A stretch of 21,607 nt of DNA, taken from positions 1 through 21,607 of the forward strand of contig DASTGO010000238.1 in the NCBI GenBank assembly GCA_035719045.1, given 5' to 3'. Positions 1 to 7,119 of this stretch are shown piece by piece. The DNA comes from DASTGO01 sp035719045 (GTDB lineage: Bacteria > Actinomycetota > Actinomycetes > Actinomycetales > Kineosporiaceae). The translations under genes and the position numbers were made by a program. How positions within the stretch are numbered: the first letter of the stretch is position 1; each line of letters starts with the position of its first letter. The notes under the pieces were generated by a model. It ran no database searches, was not told the origin of the DNA, and saw only the letters and a program-made list of their open reading frames with translations.

Positions 1-1
1 C

Positions 2-457
2 GCCGGGGTCGCCGCGCTGCTCGGCATCCCGGGCGCCGACGGCATCCCGGGCACCGTCAGCGACGGCGACCCCGGCACCGGCGCGGGCACCGTCGCCTGC
101 GGTGGCGGACCCGACGGTGTCCGGTCCGCAGGGAGCCCGCACGGACCGCACCCGCTGCCGTCCGGGCGGTGGTGGCTGCGGGTCCCGGTCCCCACCGTGG
201 ACGATGTGCTGCGCCGCGCGCTGGCGGCCGGACCCGCGGTACACGTCCACCGGGTCCAGGAGGCCACCCCCGACGACCCCGGCGACCCGTCCCCTCCCGA
301 CTTCGGTGATCACCCCGCCGACCGGCCCGGCGCTGCCCCTGGTGACGGCGGGGTCCCCCATGACGGTGACCGGCCGGATCGTGACGCCGGTGACCGGCCG
401 GATCGTGACGCCGGTGACCGGCCAGGGGTCCCGTCGGGGGACGGGGGTCCGGCGTGA
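2..457 (+). CDS. ABC transporter ATP-binding protein, C-terminal part (left-truncated)
   Basis: This reading frame is open from the left edge to a TGA at 455-457, so the 5' end and the catalytic ABC motifs lie outside the window. What remains includes VDDVLRRALAAG followed by HVHRVQEATP around 197-270. That resembles the usual C-terminal tail of actinobacterial ABC ATPases, where a short helix-strand unit closes the protein. The last 50 or so residues are Asp/Pro/Arg-rich and low-complexity, and contain an eight-residue repeat. The TGA overlaps the GTG of the next gene (GTGA at 454-457), and that gene encodes a multi-spanning membrane protein, so the pair would form an ATPase-permease exporter. 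No Walker or signature motif is visible, so the family call rests on tail resemblance and context. Confidence 0.5.
   Translation, partial: AGVAALLGIPGADGIPGTVSDGDPGTGAGTVACGGGPDGVRSAGSPHGPHPLPSGRWWLRVPVPTVDDVLRRALAAGPAVHVHRVQEATPDDPGDPSPPDFGDHPADRPGAAPGDGGVPHDGDRPDRDAGDRPDRDAGDRPGVPSGDGGPA
366..423 (+). repeat. 24-bp tandem repeat inside the ATPase tail
   Basis: Two perfect 24-bp copies (366-389 and 390-413) are followed by a 10-bp partial copy (414-423). The unit is a multiple of three and encodes Asp-Arg-Pro-Asp-Arg-Asp-Ala-Gly twice, so changes in copy number would lengthen or shorten the acidic tail without breaking the frame. Confidence 0.85.
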
Positions 458-1128
458 CCGGGCTGATCCGGTACCGGGCGGCGCTGCTGGTCCGCTCCTA
501 CCGCTGGGTCCCGGCGGTGCTGGTGTTCGGTCTGGGACTGGTGTCCGCCACGGCCGGGGGACCCCCACCGGCGGATGCGTTCGGCTTCGGCGGCGGGATG
601 CTCGTCCTGGTCACCGCCTGGCTGACCCGGCTGGTGGCCACCGGCGAGCCCGCCGCGGCGCAGGCCTGTGCCGGTGCGGCGGGCGGGACGGGCCGCGCCC
701 AGCTCGCGGGGCTCGTCGTCGCGGCCGGTGCCGGGGTGATCCTTGCCGTGCTCAGCGCCCCGGTGCTGCTGCTCGTCGGGGTCCGGCAGAGCAGCGCGTT
801 GCATCCGCTGCCCGGCGCCGGGCCGGTGGCGGTCTCCGGGTTGCTCGGTGAGCTGGCCTGCGTCCTGGTCGGGGTGGCCATCGGGGCGGTGTCCAATCCG
901 CCGGTGCTGCGGATCCGGGCTGCCGGGGTGCTGGCCACCGGGTTGTTGGTCGTGATCGCGCTGGTGGCGCGGATGTCCCCGGCGGTCGCGGCGATCCGGG
1001 TGGTGCTGGTCGGCAGCTCCGGCAACCAGGTCCGCTACCCGCTGCTGGAACTCGCGGCCGCCGGGCTCCTGCTGGCCGTCGCGGCCACCGGGTCGGCGCT
1101 GGTCGCCCGCTCCCGCGGCGTCGACTGA
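454..1128 (+). CDS. ABC transporter membrane protein (ABC-2-like permease)
   Basis: This 224-residue protein is almost entirely hydrophobic. About six membrane segments can be seen, near residues 14-32, 45-65, 85-110, 127-148, 156-178 and 195-218. A loop with Gly-Glu-Pro-Ala-Ala-Ala-Gln-Ala-Cys-Ala-Gly between segments 2 and 3 resembles the coupling-helix region of short actinobacterial ABC-2 permeases, as far as I can judge. The GTG start at 454 overlaps the stop of the preceding ATPase by 4 bp, which implies translational coupling. It most likely forms the membrane half of an exporter with that ATPase. The substrate cannot be inferred. Other classes of polytopic membrane protein remain possible because the family lacks strong motifs. 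Confidence 0.6.
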   Translation: MTGLIRYRAALLVRSYRWVPAVLVFGLGLVSATAGGPPPADAFGFGGGMLVLVTAWLTRLVATGEPAAAQACAGAAGGTGRAQLAGLVVAAGAGVILAVLSAPVLLLVGVRQSSALHPLPGAGPVAVSGLLGELACVLVGVAIGAVSNPPVLRIRAAGVLATGLLVVIALVARMSPAVAAIRVVLVGSSGNQVRYPLLELAAAGLLLAVAATGSALVARSRGVD

Positions 1129-1317
1129 CCCCGCGTCGACCGGCCCGGGGGACCCGGGTGTCCTCTCGGAGTGATCTGCCTCACGGCGGATCCGTCCCTG
1201 ATTCCCCGTTTCGCATCCGGCTGATCCCGGACAGGGGTGGTTCGTCCCGGGGAGCTCCCTCGCGTTCACCATCCCGCCGTGCCCGCTGGCCTGCCACCGG
1301 CTCCGATCCGATCGTCG

Positions 1318-1341
1318 ACTGAACCGTCCAGACGGTACAGT
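1318..1341 (+). promoter_or_regulatory. Palindromic operator for the TetR regulator
   Basis: A 24-bp near-perfect inverted repeat has the core CCGTC-CA-GACGG and outer arms ACTGAA/TACAGT. It ends 6 bp before the tetR start codon and covers the probable -10 box. A palindrome of this length directly in front of a tetR-MFS pair is the classic autoregulatory operator arrangement. Binding by this TetR is inferred. Confidence 0.75.
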
Positions 1342-1348
1342 CATCCCA
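1336..1348 (+). promoter_or_regulatory. Leaderless promoter of tetR (-10 TACAGT)
   Basis: TACAGT at 1336-1341 fits the actinobacterial -10 pattern TANNNT and lies 6 nt before the ATG at 1348, so transcription would begin at or next to the start codon. No Shine-Dalgarno sequence is present upstream of the ATG. A weak -35-like TCGACT sits at 1315-1320 with a short 15-bp spacer. Confidence 0.5.
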
Positions 1349-1917
1349 TGATTAGCGAGGTCCCCCGGACGTCCACCCGGGACCGCATCCTCGAAGCCGC
1401 CGAGGATGTCGTGCTCACCGACGGCGTTGCGGCCCTCACCCTGGACAAGGCGGCGGCCCGGGCAGGGGTCAGCAAGGGCGGCGTCCTCTACCACTTCCCG
1501 AACCGGTCGGCCCTGGTGTCGGCGATGGTCCGGCGACTGTCGGAGCAGTTCGACGCAGGCCTGGACGCCTACCGCGTCGACGACAGCCCCGGCAGCTTCG
1601 CCCGCGCCTACATCCGGGAGTGCTTCGCCGCCCCCGAGGGCGAGCAGCAGGAGCGGGCCGAACAGCTCGGCGCGGCCCTGCTTGCGGCGATGGCGTCCGA
1701 GCCCCACCTCCTGGACCCGCTGCGGGAGGCGTTCGCCGGCTGGCAGCAGCGTCTGGTGGCCGACGCGCCGGACCCGGTGCGGGCGACCATCACCCGGCTG
1801 GCCGCCGACGGGCTGTGGCTGTGCGAGCTGTTCGGGCTCGCCGAGCTCACCCCCGACCTGCGTGACCAGGTCCGCGTCGAGTTGGAGCGGATGACCCGTG
1901 AGGGGGGTGCCCGGTGA
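1348..1917 (+). CDS. TetR/AcrR-family transcriptional repressor
   Basis: This is a 189-residue protein of normal TetR length. The N-terminal helix-turn-helix is clear: TRDRILEAAEDVV at residues 10-22, then AAARAGVSKGGVLYHFPNR at 35-53, the canonical recognition-helix and YHF pattern. The remainder is a helical ligand-binding domain with no recognisable ligand. The ATG at 1348 is preferred over the upstream GTG at 1237 because it starts just before the conserved helix 1 and because the operator and -10 box lie immediately before it. The stop overlaps the start of the MFS gene by 4 bp (GTGA at 1914-1917). The likely role is ligand-released repression of itself and the efflux gene. Confidence 0.9.
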   Translation: MISEVPRTSTRDRILEAAEDVVLTDGVAALTLDKAAARAGVSKGGVLYHFPNRSALVSAMVRRLSEQFDAGLDAYRVDDSPGSFARAYIRECFAAPEGEQQERAEQLGAALLAAMASEPHLLDPLREAFAGWQQRLVADAPDPVRATITRLAADGLWLCELFGLAELTPDLRDQVRVELERMTREGGAR

Positions 1918-3236
1918 GCCTGGTCCAGGACTCCCCGTCCCCCTGCCGTCGCCGGCCCGCCGACGGGCGCACCCCTGAACCGGGCGGACGCCGCCTCCCG
2001 CCGTACCTGCCCTTCGTGGCGGCGCTCACCTTGGCGACCTGCCTGCAGTGGCTGGGCTCCAGTGCGGTGCTGCCGCTGCTACCTCTGTACCTGCGCCGGC
2101 AGGGAACCTCCGATGCGATGGTCGGGGCCGTGATGGCCGCCTTCTTCGCGGCCGGGGTGGTCGCCCAGTACCTGGGCGGGCGGCTGGGGGACCGGATCGG
2201 GCACCGCCCGGTGCTGCTGATCGGGCTGGTCGGCTACGCCGTGGCCAGTGCCGGCTTCCTGCTCCCGCTCGCGGGCCCCGGGTACGCCGTGCTGCGGGCC
2301 GGGCAGGGTGCTGCCGCCGGGGCCGCCCAGGTCGCCATGCTCGCCCTGGTCACCGGGGCGGTGCCGGCCGCGGTCCGGGGCCGGGCGATCAGCGCGGTCT
2401 TCGGCGGTGAGCTCGCGGGGGTGGCGATCGGCCCGCTGCTGGGCAGCCTGCTCGGGGTTTCCCGGATGGCCACCCTGTTCCTGGTCGCCTCCGGTGCGGC
2501 GTTGCTGGCGGGGCTTCCGGTGCTGGTGATCCGCCGGCGGCCGGGGTCCGGGGGCAGCGCATCGGCCACGGCGGATCCGGTGGCGGCCGATCCTGCCGTG
2601 GCCGGGACGCCCCCTGCCGGAACCTCCGCCCGGGTCCGGCTGCCCCGGACCGGTCCCGCCGGCCGGGCCCTGGTCGGCGTCATGCTGTCGGCGGTCGCGA
2701 GCGGGGTCCTCACCGGCGTCTACGAGGCCTGCTGGACGCTGCTGCTGGACTACCGGCATGCGCAGCCCTGGCAGATCGGTGCCTCGTGGACCCTGTTCGC
2801 GCTGCCGTTCGTCCTCGGTGCCCCGATCGCCGGCTGGGTGGCCGACCACTACGACCGGCGCCTGCTGGTCGTCGTGGGGCTCCTGGTCTCGGTGGGGTTC
2901 GCCCTGGCCTATCCCTGGATCGGAGACGTCACCTGGCTGATCGGGCTGGGCGCGGCGGAGTCGCTGGGGGTGGCCTTCGCGGTGCCGGCCGCGCAGTCCC
3001 TGCTCGGGCAGGCGGCCCCGGCCGACCGGATCGGCCAGGCCCAGGGGCTGTTCGCCAGCATCCAGACCGCGGCGATCGCGGGCACCGCCCTGGTCTCCGG
3101 CGCCCTGTTCGCGGTCGCCGCGTGGTGGCCGTTCACCCTGGCCGCGGTCGTCGCGCTGGCACTCACGGGCCTGCTGCCCTGGGTTTGGCGCGGCACTTCG
3201 GGGTGGATCGGACACCCCGACGGCCGGGCCGGTTGA
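1914..3236 (+). CDS. MFS transporter, probable drug/metabolite efflux
   Basis: This is a 440-residue protein with about twelve hydrophobic segments and a central hydrophilic loop near residues 205-245, as in 12-helix MFS proteins. MFS motif A is visible between helices 2 and 3 as GGRLGDRIGHRP, residues 88-99. A related motif, WVADHYDRRLLV, follows helix 8 near residue 310. A soluble, Pro/Arg-rich N-terminal tail of about 30 residues precedes helix 1. The start codon overlaps the stop of tetR, so the pair is one transcript and the transporter should be induced when TetR releases its operator. The substrate is unknown. The gene is followed by a strong hairpin at 3275-3323. Confidence 0.88.
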   Translation: MSLVQDSPSPCRRRPADGRTPEPGGRRLPPYLPFVAALTLATCLQWLGSSAVLPLLPLYLRRQGTSDAMVGAVMAAFFAAGVVAQYLGGRLGDRIGHRPVLLIGLVGYAVASAGFLLPLAGPGYAVLRAGQGAAAGAAQVAMLALVTGAVPAAVRGRAISAVFGGELAGVAIGPLLGSLLGVSRMATLFLVASGAALLAGLPVLVIRRRPGSGGSASATADPVAADPAVAGTPPAGTSARVRLPRTGPAGRALVGVMLSAVASGVLTGVYEACWTLLLDYRHAQPWQIGASWTLFALPFVLGAPIAGWVADHYDRRLLVVVGLLVSVGFALAYPWIGDVTWLIGLGAAESLGVAFAVPAAQSLLGQAAPADRIGQAQGLFASIQTAAIAGTALVSGALFAVAAWWPFTLAAVVALALTGLLPWVWRGTSGWIGHPDGRAG

Positions 3237-3274
3237 CGCCCGCTTAGGGTCCACCTGACGCGGCCATACGATCC

Positions 3275-3323
3275 GTCACCGCTCTCACCCCCGCACTCAG
3301 TACCGGGGGTGAGGGCAGGTGAC
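3275..3323 (+). terminator. Long hairpin after the MFS gene
   Basis: GTCACC at 3275-3280 pairs with GGTGAC at 3318-3323, and a 13-bp inner stem (3281-3293 with 3304-3316, one T-G pair) continues it with a single bulged A at 3317. The loop is 10 nt. The stem totals 19 bp, begins 39 bp after the MFS stop and has no T-tract, as is usual for terminators in this G+C range. The rest of the intergenic stretch, 3324-3502, shows no other structure that I can support. Confidence 0.7.
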
Positions 3324-3502
3324 CCGGCCGGAGTCGGCAAAGGGGCGGCGACCTGGACTCTTGCGCTGAGACCGGATATTCGGGCGGTCCGGGGGCAGGC
3401 CGCCACCACTCAGGGTCCGCCCGGGCCGGAAGCCGCTCTCCTTGATCGCGCTTTGAAGGACGGCTGAGGGCTGCTTCACCGATCCGGCCCGAAGGTCTTC
3501 CC

Positions 3503-3922
3503 ATGACTCAGAACCGCATGGGTAGCACCCGTCGCAGCATGCATCGCAAGGCTTGGGTGACCGGCGCCCTGGCTCTCGGCGTCGTGGCCGCCACCGGAGC
3601 GGTCGCCAGCGCGCACGAGTCGGGTGATCACGGGAGGAACAGCGCCCCCAGGAGCGAGGGCCAGAAGCACGAGGGCGAGAGGGGCGGCTCGGCCCAGAAG
3701 CCCCAGGCCCCTCGGGGCCCTCAGGGCCCGGCCTGCCTCAAGCTGGACTCCCGGGCGCGCCAGGCGATCTCCGAGGCCGGGGATGGCACCGCCTACGTCC
3801 CGATGGACAAGGTCCAGATCGTCCCCTGCCCGGCGCCCCAGGGTGCGCCCCAGCCGGCTCCCGTCCAGCCCGCGCCCCCGGCGCCGGCCCCGGTGCCGCA
3901 CGTCACCACGACGGCGTCCTGA
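3503..3922 (+). CDS. Small secreted protein of unknown function
   Basis: This 139-residue protein has a positively charged N-terminus (RRSMHRK), a hydrophobic stretch near residues 18-35 and a signal-peptidase-like Ala-x-Ala site (VASA-HE), so it should be exported. The mature part is hydrophilic: a His/Glu/Gly/Arg-rich segment, a short central region with two cysteines (PACLKL and VPCPAP) that could form one disulfide, and a Pro/Ala-rich tail. The ATG at 3503 has GAAGG about 8 nt upstream; the internal ATG of MHRK is an alternative. No family is recognised. The two cysteines bracket the only region that looks folded. Transcription would end at the hairpins at 3940-3963 or 4068-4106. Confidence 0.7.
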   Translation: MTQNRMGSTRRSMHRKAWVTGALALGVVAATGAVASAHESGDHGRNSAPRSEGQKHEGERGGSAQKPQAPRGPQGPACLKLDSRARQAISEAGDGTAYVPMDKVQIVPCPAPQGAPQPAPVQPAPPAPAPVPHVTTTAS

Positions 3923-3939
3923 CCCTGCCTTCCGGTCAT

Positions 3940-3963
3940 GACCTCCGGGACGTCCCGGAGGTC
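3940..3963 (+). terminator. Perfect 24-bp palindrome downstream of the secreted protein
   Basis: GACCTCCGGGAC is followed directly by its reverse complement, forming a perfect palindrome 18 bp after the stop at 3922. Its position suggests a terminator, although a loopless palindrome could also be a protein-binding site. Confidence 0.5.
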
Positions 3964-4067
3964 CGCCGGCCGGCCGTAACCGGTACGGCCGCTCTCACGT
4001 AGTCCGGACCGGAGTTCCCCTCAACTCCCGGTCCCTTGCCCCGGCCGCCATCCTCCTGGCCGGTCAC

Positions 4068-4106
4068 GATCGCAGCCCCCCGGTGCGCGTCCGGGGGGCT
4101 GCGATC
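4068..4106. terminator. Bidirectional terminator between convergent genes
   Basis: There is a perfect 16-bp stem (4068-4083 with 4091-4106) and a 7-nt loop, TGCGCGT. It lies 22 bp beyond the stop of the minus-strand methyltransferase and about 145 bp beyond the plus-strand secreted-protein gene, exactly where the two transcripts would converge. No strong T-tract follows on either side. Confidence 0.8.
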
Positions 4107-4127
4107 ATTCCGGCGAGGGGCGGCAGC

Positions 4128-5132
4128 TCAGGCGCGGCCTTCGACGGGGCTCGCGGACGCGGCCACGGCACGGGTGATCGCTGCCACCTGCTCCGGACCC
4201 ACCCGGCAGCACCCGCCGACCAGCCGGGCGCCGGAGGCCAGCCAGTCCGCGACGTCCTGGTCGGTGAAGTCCGGTTCGCCGAGCCAGGACCTCGCCATCG
4301 CATCCCAGGACTCGCCGCTGTTGGGATAGACCACCACCGGCTTGCCGGACGCCTCTCCCGCCACCCGGACGGCGGCGGCCACCCCCAGCGGGTCGGTGCA
4401 GTTGACCCCGACCGCGATGATCTCGTCGACGCCCCGGGCCAGCGCGAAGGCCGTGGCGGCGTCCTCCCCGCGGCGGGTCCGGACCTGCCCGTCCCCTCCC
4501 GTGACTGTGGTCAGCGAGATCCAGGCAGGGACGGCGAGCGCCTGCACCTCGGCGATCAGGGCCTCGACCTCCGCGGTGGCGGGCAGGGTCTCGCAGGCCA
4601 GGACGTCCGCCCCGGCGGCTGCCAGCACCTCCAGCCGAGGCCGGTGGAACTCCCGCAGTTCGGCCACCCCGAGGCCGCCGCCCGGCCGCCCGGGCCAGTG
4701 CGGTTCCACATAGGCCCCGGTGTACTCCTCGCCGGTGGCCAGGGTGGCCCCGAACGGGCCGACCGATGCCGCCACCCAGCTCCGCCCCGTCCGTCTGGCC
4801 TCCTCGGCGGCCTCCCGGGCCAGCAGCACCGAGCGCTGCAGTAGCTGCGTGGCTTCGCGGCGGTCGATGCCGTGCGCGGCGAACCCCTCGAAGGACGCCT
4901 GGTAGCTCGCGGTGGTGGCGATCTCGGCGCCTGCCTCGAAGAAGGCCCGGTGCGCGGCGACGATCGCCTCCGGAGCGTCCCGTAGCAGCACCGCCGACCA
5001 CAGGTCCCCCGACAGGTCGTTCCCGGCGCGCTCCAGCTCCGTGGACAGCCCGCCGTCGAGGATCACCGGGCGGGTCGCGAGCACCTGCGCGAGCGGGAGG
5101 GATGTCCCGTTGCTCGTCGTCACGGCACGCAT
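4128..5132 (-). CDS. mmuM: Homocysteine S-methyltransferase
   Basis: This 334-residue cytosolic enzyme should transfer a methyl group from S-methylmethionine or S-adenosylmethionine to homocysteine to make methionine. The hallmarks are visible: ILDGG at residues 24-28 opening the barrel, and the three zinc/thiol ligands as GVNC (C245) and GGCC (C308, C309), the homocysteine-binding signature of this family. Length matches the family. The frame runs open far upstream, but the ATG at 5132 lies shortly before the conserved start of the barrel, so it is chosen; no strong ribosome-binding site is seen. The gene stands alone, divergent from hutI and convergent with the gene at 3503. The methyl donor cannot be decided from the sequence. 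Confidence 0.9.
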   Translation of the reverse strand: MRAVTTSNGTSLPLAQVLATRPVILDGGLSTELERAGNDLSGDLWSAVLLRDAPEAIVAAHRAFFEAGAEIATTASYQASFEGFAAHGIDRREATQLLQRSVLLAREAAEEARRTGRSWVAASVGPFGATLATGEEYTGAYVEPHWPGRPGGGLGVAELREFHRPRLEVLAAAGADVLACETLPATAEVEALIAEVQALAVPAWISLTTVTGGDGQVRTRRGEDAATAFALARGVDEIIAVGVNCTDPLGVAAAVRVAGEASGKPVVVYPNSGESWDAMARSWLGEPDFTDQDVADWLASGARLVGGCCRVGPEQVAAITRAVAASASPVEGRA

Positions 5133-5192
5133 TGTGCCGCCCGTGGCGGTGGACCGCGTCCGAACCCGGGTGACTCTCACTGCCGGTTCGCC

Positions 5193-5383
5193 ATGGTGAC
5201 CCCGTCCGGCCCAGCGTCCCTGCTGACCGTGATCGACCGGTTCCCCGTGGTTGCAGGTAGCGGACGGTCGGGATCGAAGCCCGGGACCGGCCCGGCGAGC
5301 CGTTCCTGCGGGCGGTGGTGCACGACACCCGGCACGACTGCCGTGCCTGGACCGCTGACCCGGCCGGGCGCCCCAACCACTAG
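5193..5383 (+). pseudogene. Probable frameshifted small gene between mmuM and hutI
   Basis: Codon-position bias moves from one frame to another in this stretch. From ATG 5193 to about 5260 the favoured frame reads MVTPSGPASLLTVIDRF. From 5261 to a TAG at 5381-5383 the frame one base on is strongly coding-like (third positions nearly all G/C) and reads IEARDRPGEPFLRAVVHDT, then CRAWTADPAGRPNH. The second frame has no start codon after its own TAG at 5258-5260. The simplest reading is a protein of about 60 residues broken by a single-base change near 5250-5262, either a real mutation or a sequencing error. No family is recognised, and no ribosome-binding site is seen at 5193. Confidence 0.35.
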
Positions 5384-5394
5384 CGTGGCCGCCG
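5381..5394 (+). promoter_or_regulatory. Leaderless promoter of hutI (-10 TAGCGT)
   Basis: TAGCGT at 5381-5386 matches the actinobacterial -10 pattern and is followed after exactly 7 nt by GTG at 5394, the layout of a leaderless transcript. This decides the hutI start over the in-frame ATG at 5193 and GTG at 5385. No convincing -35 box is seen. Confidence 0.6.
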
Positions 5395-6593
5395 TGCCGC
5401 AGACCTCCCCCAGCACCCTGGTCACCGGGATCGGCGAACTGGTCACCAACGACCCCTCGGCCGGTCCCGGACCGCTCGGCGTGATCCCCGGCGGCGCCGT
5501 CGTCCTCGCAGCCGGGCGGGTGGCCTGGGTCGGTCCCGCCTCGGCCGCGCCCGCCGCGGACCGCGCGGTCGAGCTGGGCGGCCGGTGCGTGCTCCCCGGC
5601 TTCGTCGACTCCCACGCCCACCTGGTGTTCGCCGGTGACCGGGCCGAGGAGTTCGCCGCCCGGATGGCCGGCCGGCCGTACGCGGCGGGCGGGATCCGGA
5701 CCACGGTGGCCGCCACCCGGGCCGCCACCGACGAGCAGTTGGCCGGCAATGCCGCCCGGCTGGTCGCGGAGATGCTCCGGCAGGGCACCACCACCGTGGA
5801 GATCAAGTCCGGCTACGGGCTGACCGTGCCGGACGAGGCCCGCAGCCTGGCCGTCGCGCGGACCCTCACCGCCGAGACCACCTACCTCGGCGCGCATGTG
5901 GCGGCGCCGGAGTTCGCCGACGATCCCGCCGGGTACGTCGACCTGGTCACCGGACCGATGCTGGACGCCTGCGCGCCGCATGCCCGCTGGGTCGACGTGT
6001 TCTGCGAACGGGGAGCCTTCGACGCCGATGCCGCCAGGGCCGTGCTGCGGGCGGGGATGTCCCGGGGTCTGGCCGCTCGGGTGCACGCCAACCAGCTCGG
6101 ACCGGGGCCCGGTGCCCGGCTGGCCGCCGAGGTCGGGGCGGCGTCCGCCGACCACTGCACCCACCTGGACGATGCCGACGTGGCGGCGCTGCGGGATGCC
6201 GGCGTGGTCGCCACGTTGCTGCCCGCCGCGGAGTTCTCCACCCGCTCGCCGTACCCGGACGCCCGGCGGCTGCTGGACGGCGGCGTGACCGTCGCCCTGG
6301 CCACCGACTGCAATCCCGGCTCGGCGTACACCACGTCCATGCCGTTCTGCGTGGCGCTGGCCGTCCGGGAGATGCGGATGACCCCGGCCGAGGCGGTGTG
6401 GGCGGCGACGGCCGGCGGGGCGGCGGCCCTGCGCCGGGACGACGTGGGGGTGCTGCGAGCGGGCGCGCGGGCCGATCTGGTGGTCCTCGATGCGCCGTCC
6501 CACCTGCACCTGGCCTACCGGCCCGGGGTTCCCCTGGTCAGCGGGGTGTGGAAGGACGGCGTGCCCCGGGTCGCCGGGCGTCCGGGGGACTGA
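5394..6593 (+). CDS. hutI: Imidazolonepropionase (histidine degradation)
   Basis: This 399-residue amidohydrolase-fold enzyme hydrolyses 4-imidazolone-5-propionate to N-formimino-L-glutamate, the third step of histidine breakdown. Diagnostic sequence is present: DSHAHLVFAGDR with metal ligands H74 and H76, VEIKSGYGL at 135-143 (substrate binding), H231 in VHANQ, H254 in ADHC and the catalytic D305 in ATDCNPGS. The length fits the family when translation starts at GTG 5394, which is also supported by the leaderless promoter. A longer in-frame start at 5193 would add an unrelated 67-residue extension and is rejected. No other hut gene lies in the window, so the pathway partners must be upstream of mmuM or elsewhere. 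Confidence 0.92.
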   Translation: MPQTSPSTLVTGIGELVTNDPSAGPGPLGVIPGGAVVLAAGRVAWVGPASAAPAADRAVELGGRCVLPGFVDSHAHLVFAGDRAEEFAARMAGRPYAAGGIRTTVAATRAATDEQLAGNAARLVAEMLRQGTTTVEIKSGYGLTVPDEARSLAVARTLTAETTYLGAHVAAPEFADDPAGYVDLVTGPMLDACAPHARWVDVFCERGAFDADAARAVLRAGMSRGLAARVHANQLGPGPGARLAAEVGAASADHCTHLDDADVAALRDAGVVATLLPAAEFSTRSPYPDARRLLDGGVTVALATDCNPGSAYTTSMPFCVALAVREMRMTPAEAVWAATAGGAAALRRDDVGVLRAGARADLVVLDAPSHLHLAYRPGVPLVSGVWKDGVPRVAGRPGD

Positions 6594-6619
6594 GGGCCGG
6601 CACCGACGACAGGACCCTG

Positions 6620-6670
6620 CCGGAGTCAGTGTCGTACCGGAGTGAGGTTCGTGCCGGAGTGAGGTTCGCT
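6620..6670 (+). repeat. Three degenerate 17-bp tandem repeats after hutI
   Basis: Copies at 6620-6636, 6637-6653 and 6654-6670 all begin CCGGAGT; the last two differ at only two positions. They fill most of the gap between the convergent hutI and the DUF4235 gene. No hairpin or reading frame explains them. Confidence 0.6.
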
Positions 6671-6683
6671 CGCCGGAACGGGG

Positions 6684-6959
6684 TCAGTGCTGGCGGAGCT
6701 GTTTGGGCAGCTCGCCGGTGGAGGCCCGGTAGTACTCCGCCGCCCGCCGGGTGGCGATGAGCCGGGCGATCGCCACCGCCGCACCGGAGATCAGTGCCCA
6801 GGCGACGGCCTCACCCCAGCGGGTATCCGGGTCCTCAGGTGCCTCCGGCGGGCATTCACCCGTGACCACCCGCCACAGCCCACGGGCACCCCGCTCAGCC
6901 AGGGCGGCCGCGACCACGGCAGAACCCGTCCCCAGCACTCGCCAGGCGAACGTCCCCAC
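6684..6959 (-). CDS. DUF4235 family membrane protein
   Basis: This 91-residue protein has two hydrophobic helices (about residues 4-22 and 50-66) separated by a Pro/Glu/Asp-rich loop containing GECPPEAPEDPDTRW. It ends with the pattern RLIATRRAAEYYRASTGELPK. This order, including the AAxYYRxSTGxLP end, is typical of the DUF4235 family of actinobacterial small membrane proteins, whose function is unknown. The GTG start at 6959 has a strong GGAGGAGG ribosome-binding site a few bases upstream. The gene lies 160 bp downstream of the small gene at 7120-7263 on the same strand and is convergent with hutI. Confidence 0.85.
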   Translation of the reverse strand: MGTFAWRVLGTGSAVVAAALAERGARGLWRVVTGECPPEAPEDPDTRWGEAVAWALISGAAVAIARLIATRRAAEYYRASTGELPKQLRQH

Positions 6960-7119
6960 GCCGACCTCCTCCGATCCCGTCTCCGCCGATCCTTCACGCC
7001 TTCACGGCCGATCCCGCACACGCCCGATCACCCGCGCGCCCACTCTGCCCGTCCCGCCGCCGACCATGCCCCCCGACCCGCCGCAGCCCTCCCGCCCGAC
7101 CGGGCCGGCGTCGGCCGCG

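Noticed and set aside
298..303. Ala-Gly-Ala-Thr in the NuoF-like protein (residues 299-302) as a flavinylation site
   Set aside because: The start and end values here are residue numbers. The segment aligns with the ordinary glycine-rich loop of NuoF proteins and lacks the preceding Ser/Thr/Asp context of known ApbE targets.
310..1707. A 465-codon minus-strand frame across the permease and tetR
   Set aside because: Low-complexity product, antisense to two better genes and crossing their regulatory region.
2079..3254. A 391-codon minus-strand frame opposite the MFS gene
   Set aside because: Its Gln/Arg/Gly/Pro-rich product is a typical shadow of a hydrophobic high-G+C gene.
3244..3272. TTAGGG-17 bp-TACGAT as a promoter for the gene at 3503
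   Set aside because: The -35 is poor and a strong terminator hairpin follows directly at 3275-3323.
3324..3502. Possible riboswitch before the secreted-protein gene
   Set aside because: I looked for the conserved blocks of the c-di-AMP (ydaO) class, common before actinobacterial secreted proteins, and did not find them.
5133..6509. A long upstream extension of the methyltransferase frame (793 codons in all)
   Set aside because: The extra part is antisense to hutI and Gly/Arg/His-rich; the real enzyme starts at 5132.
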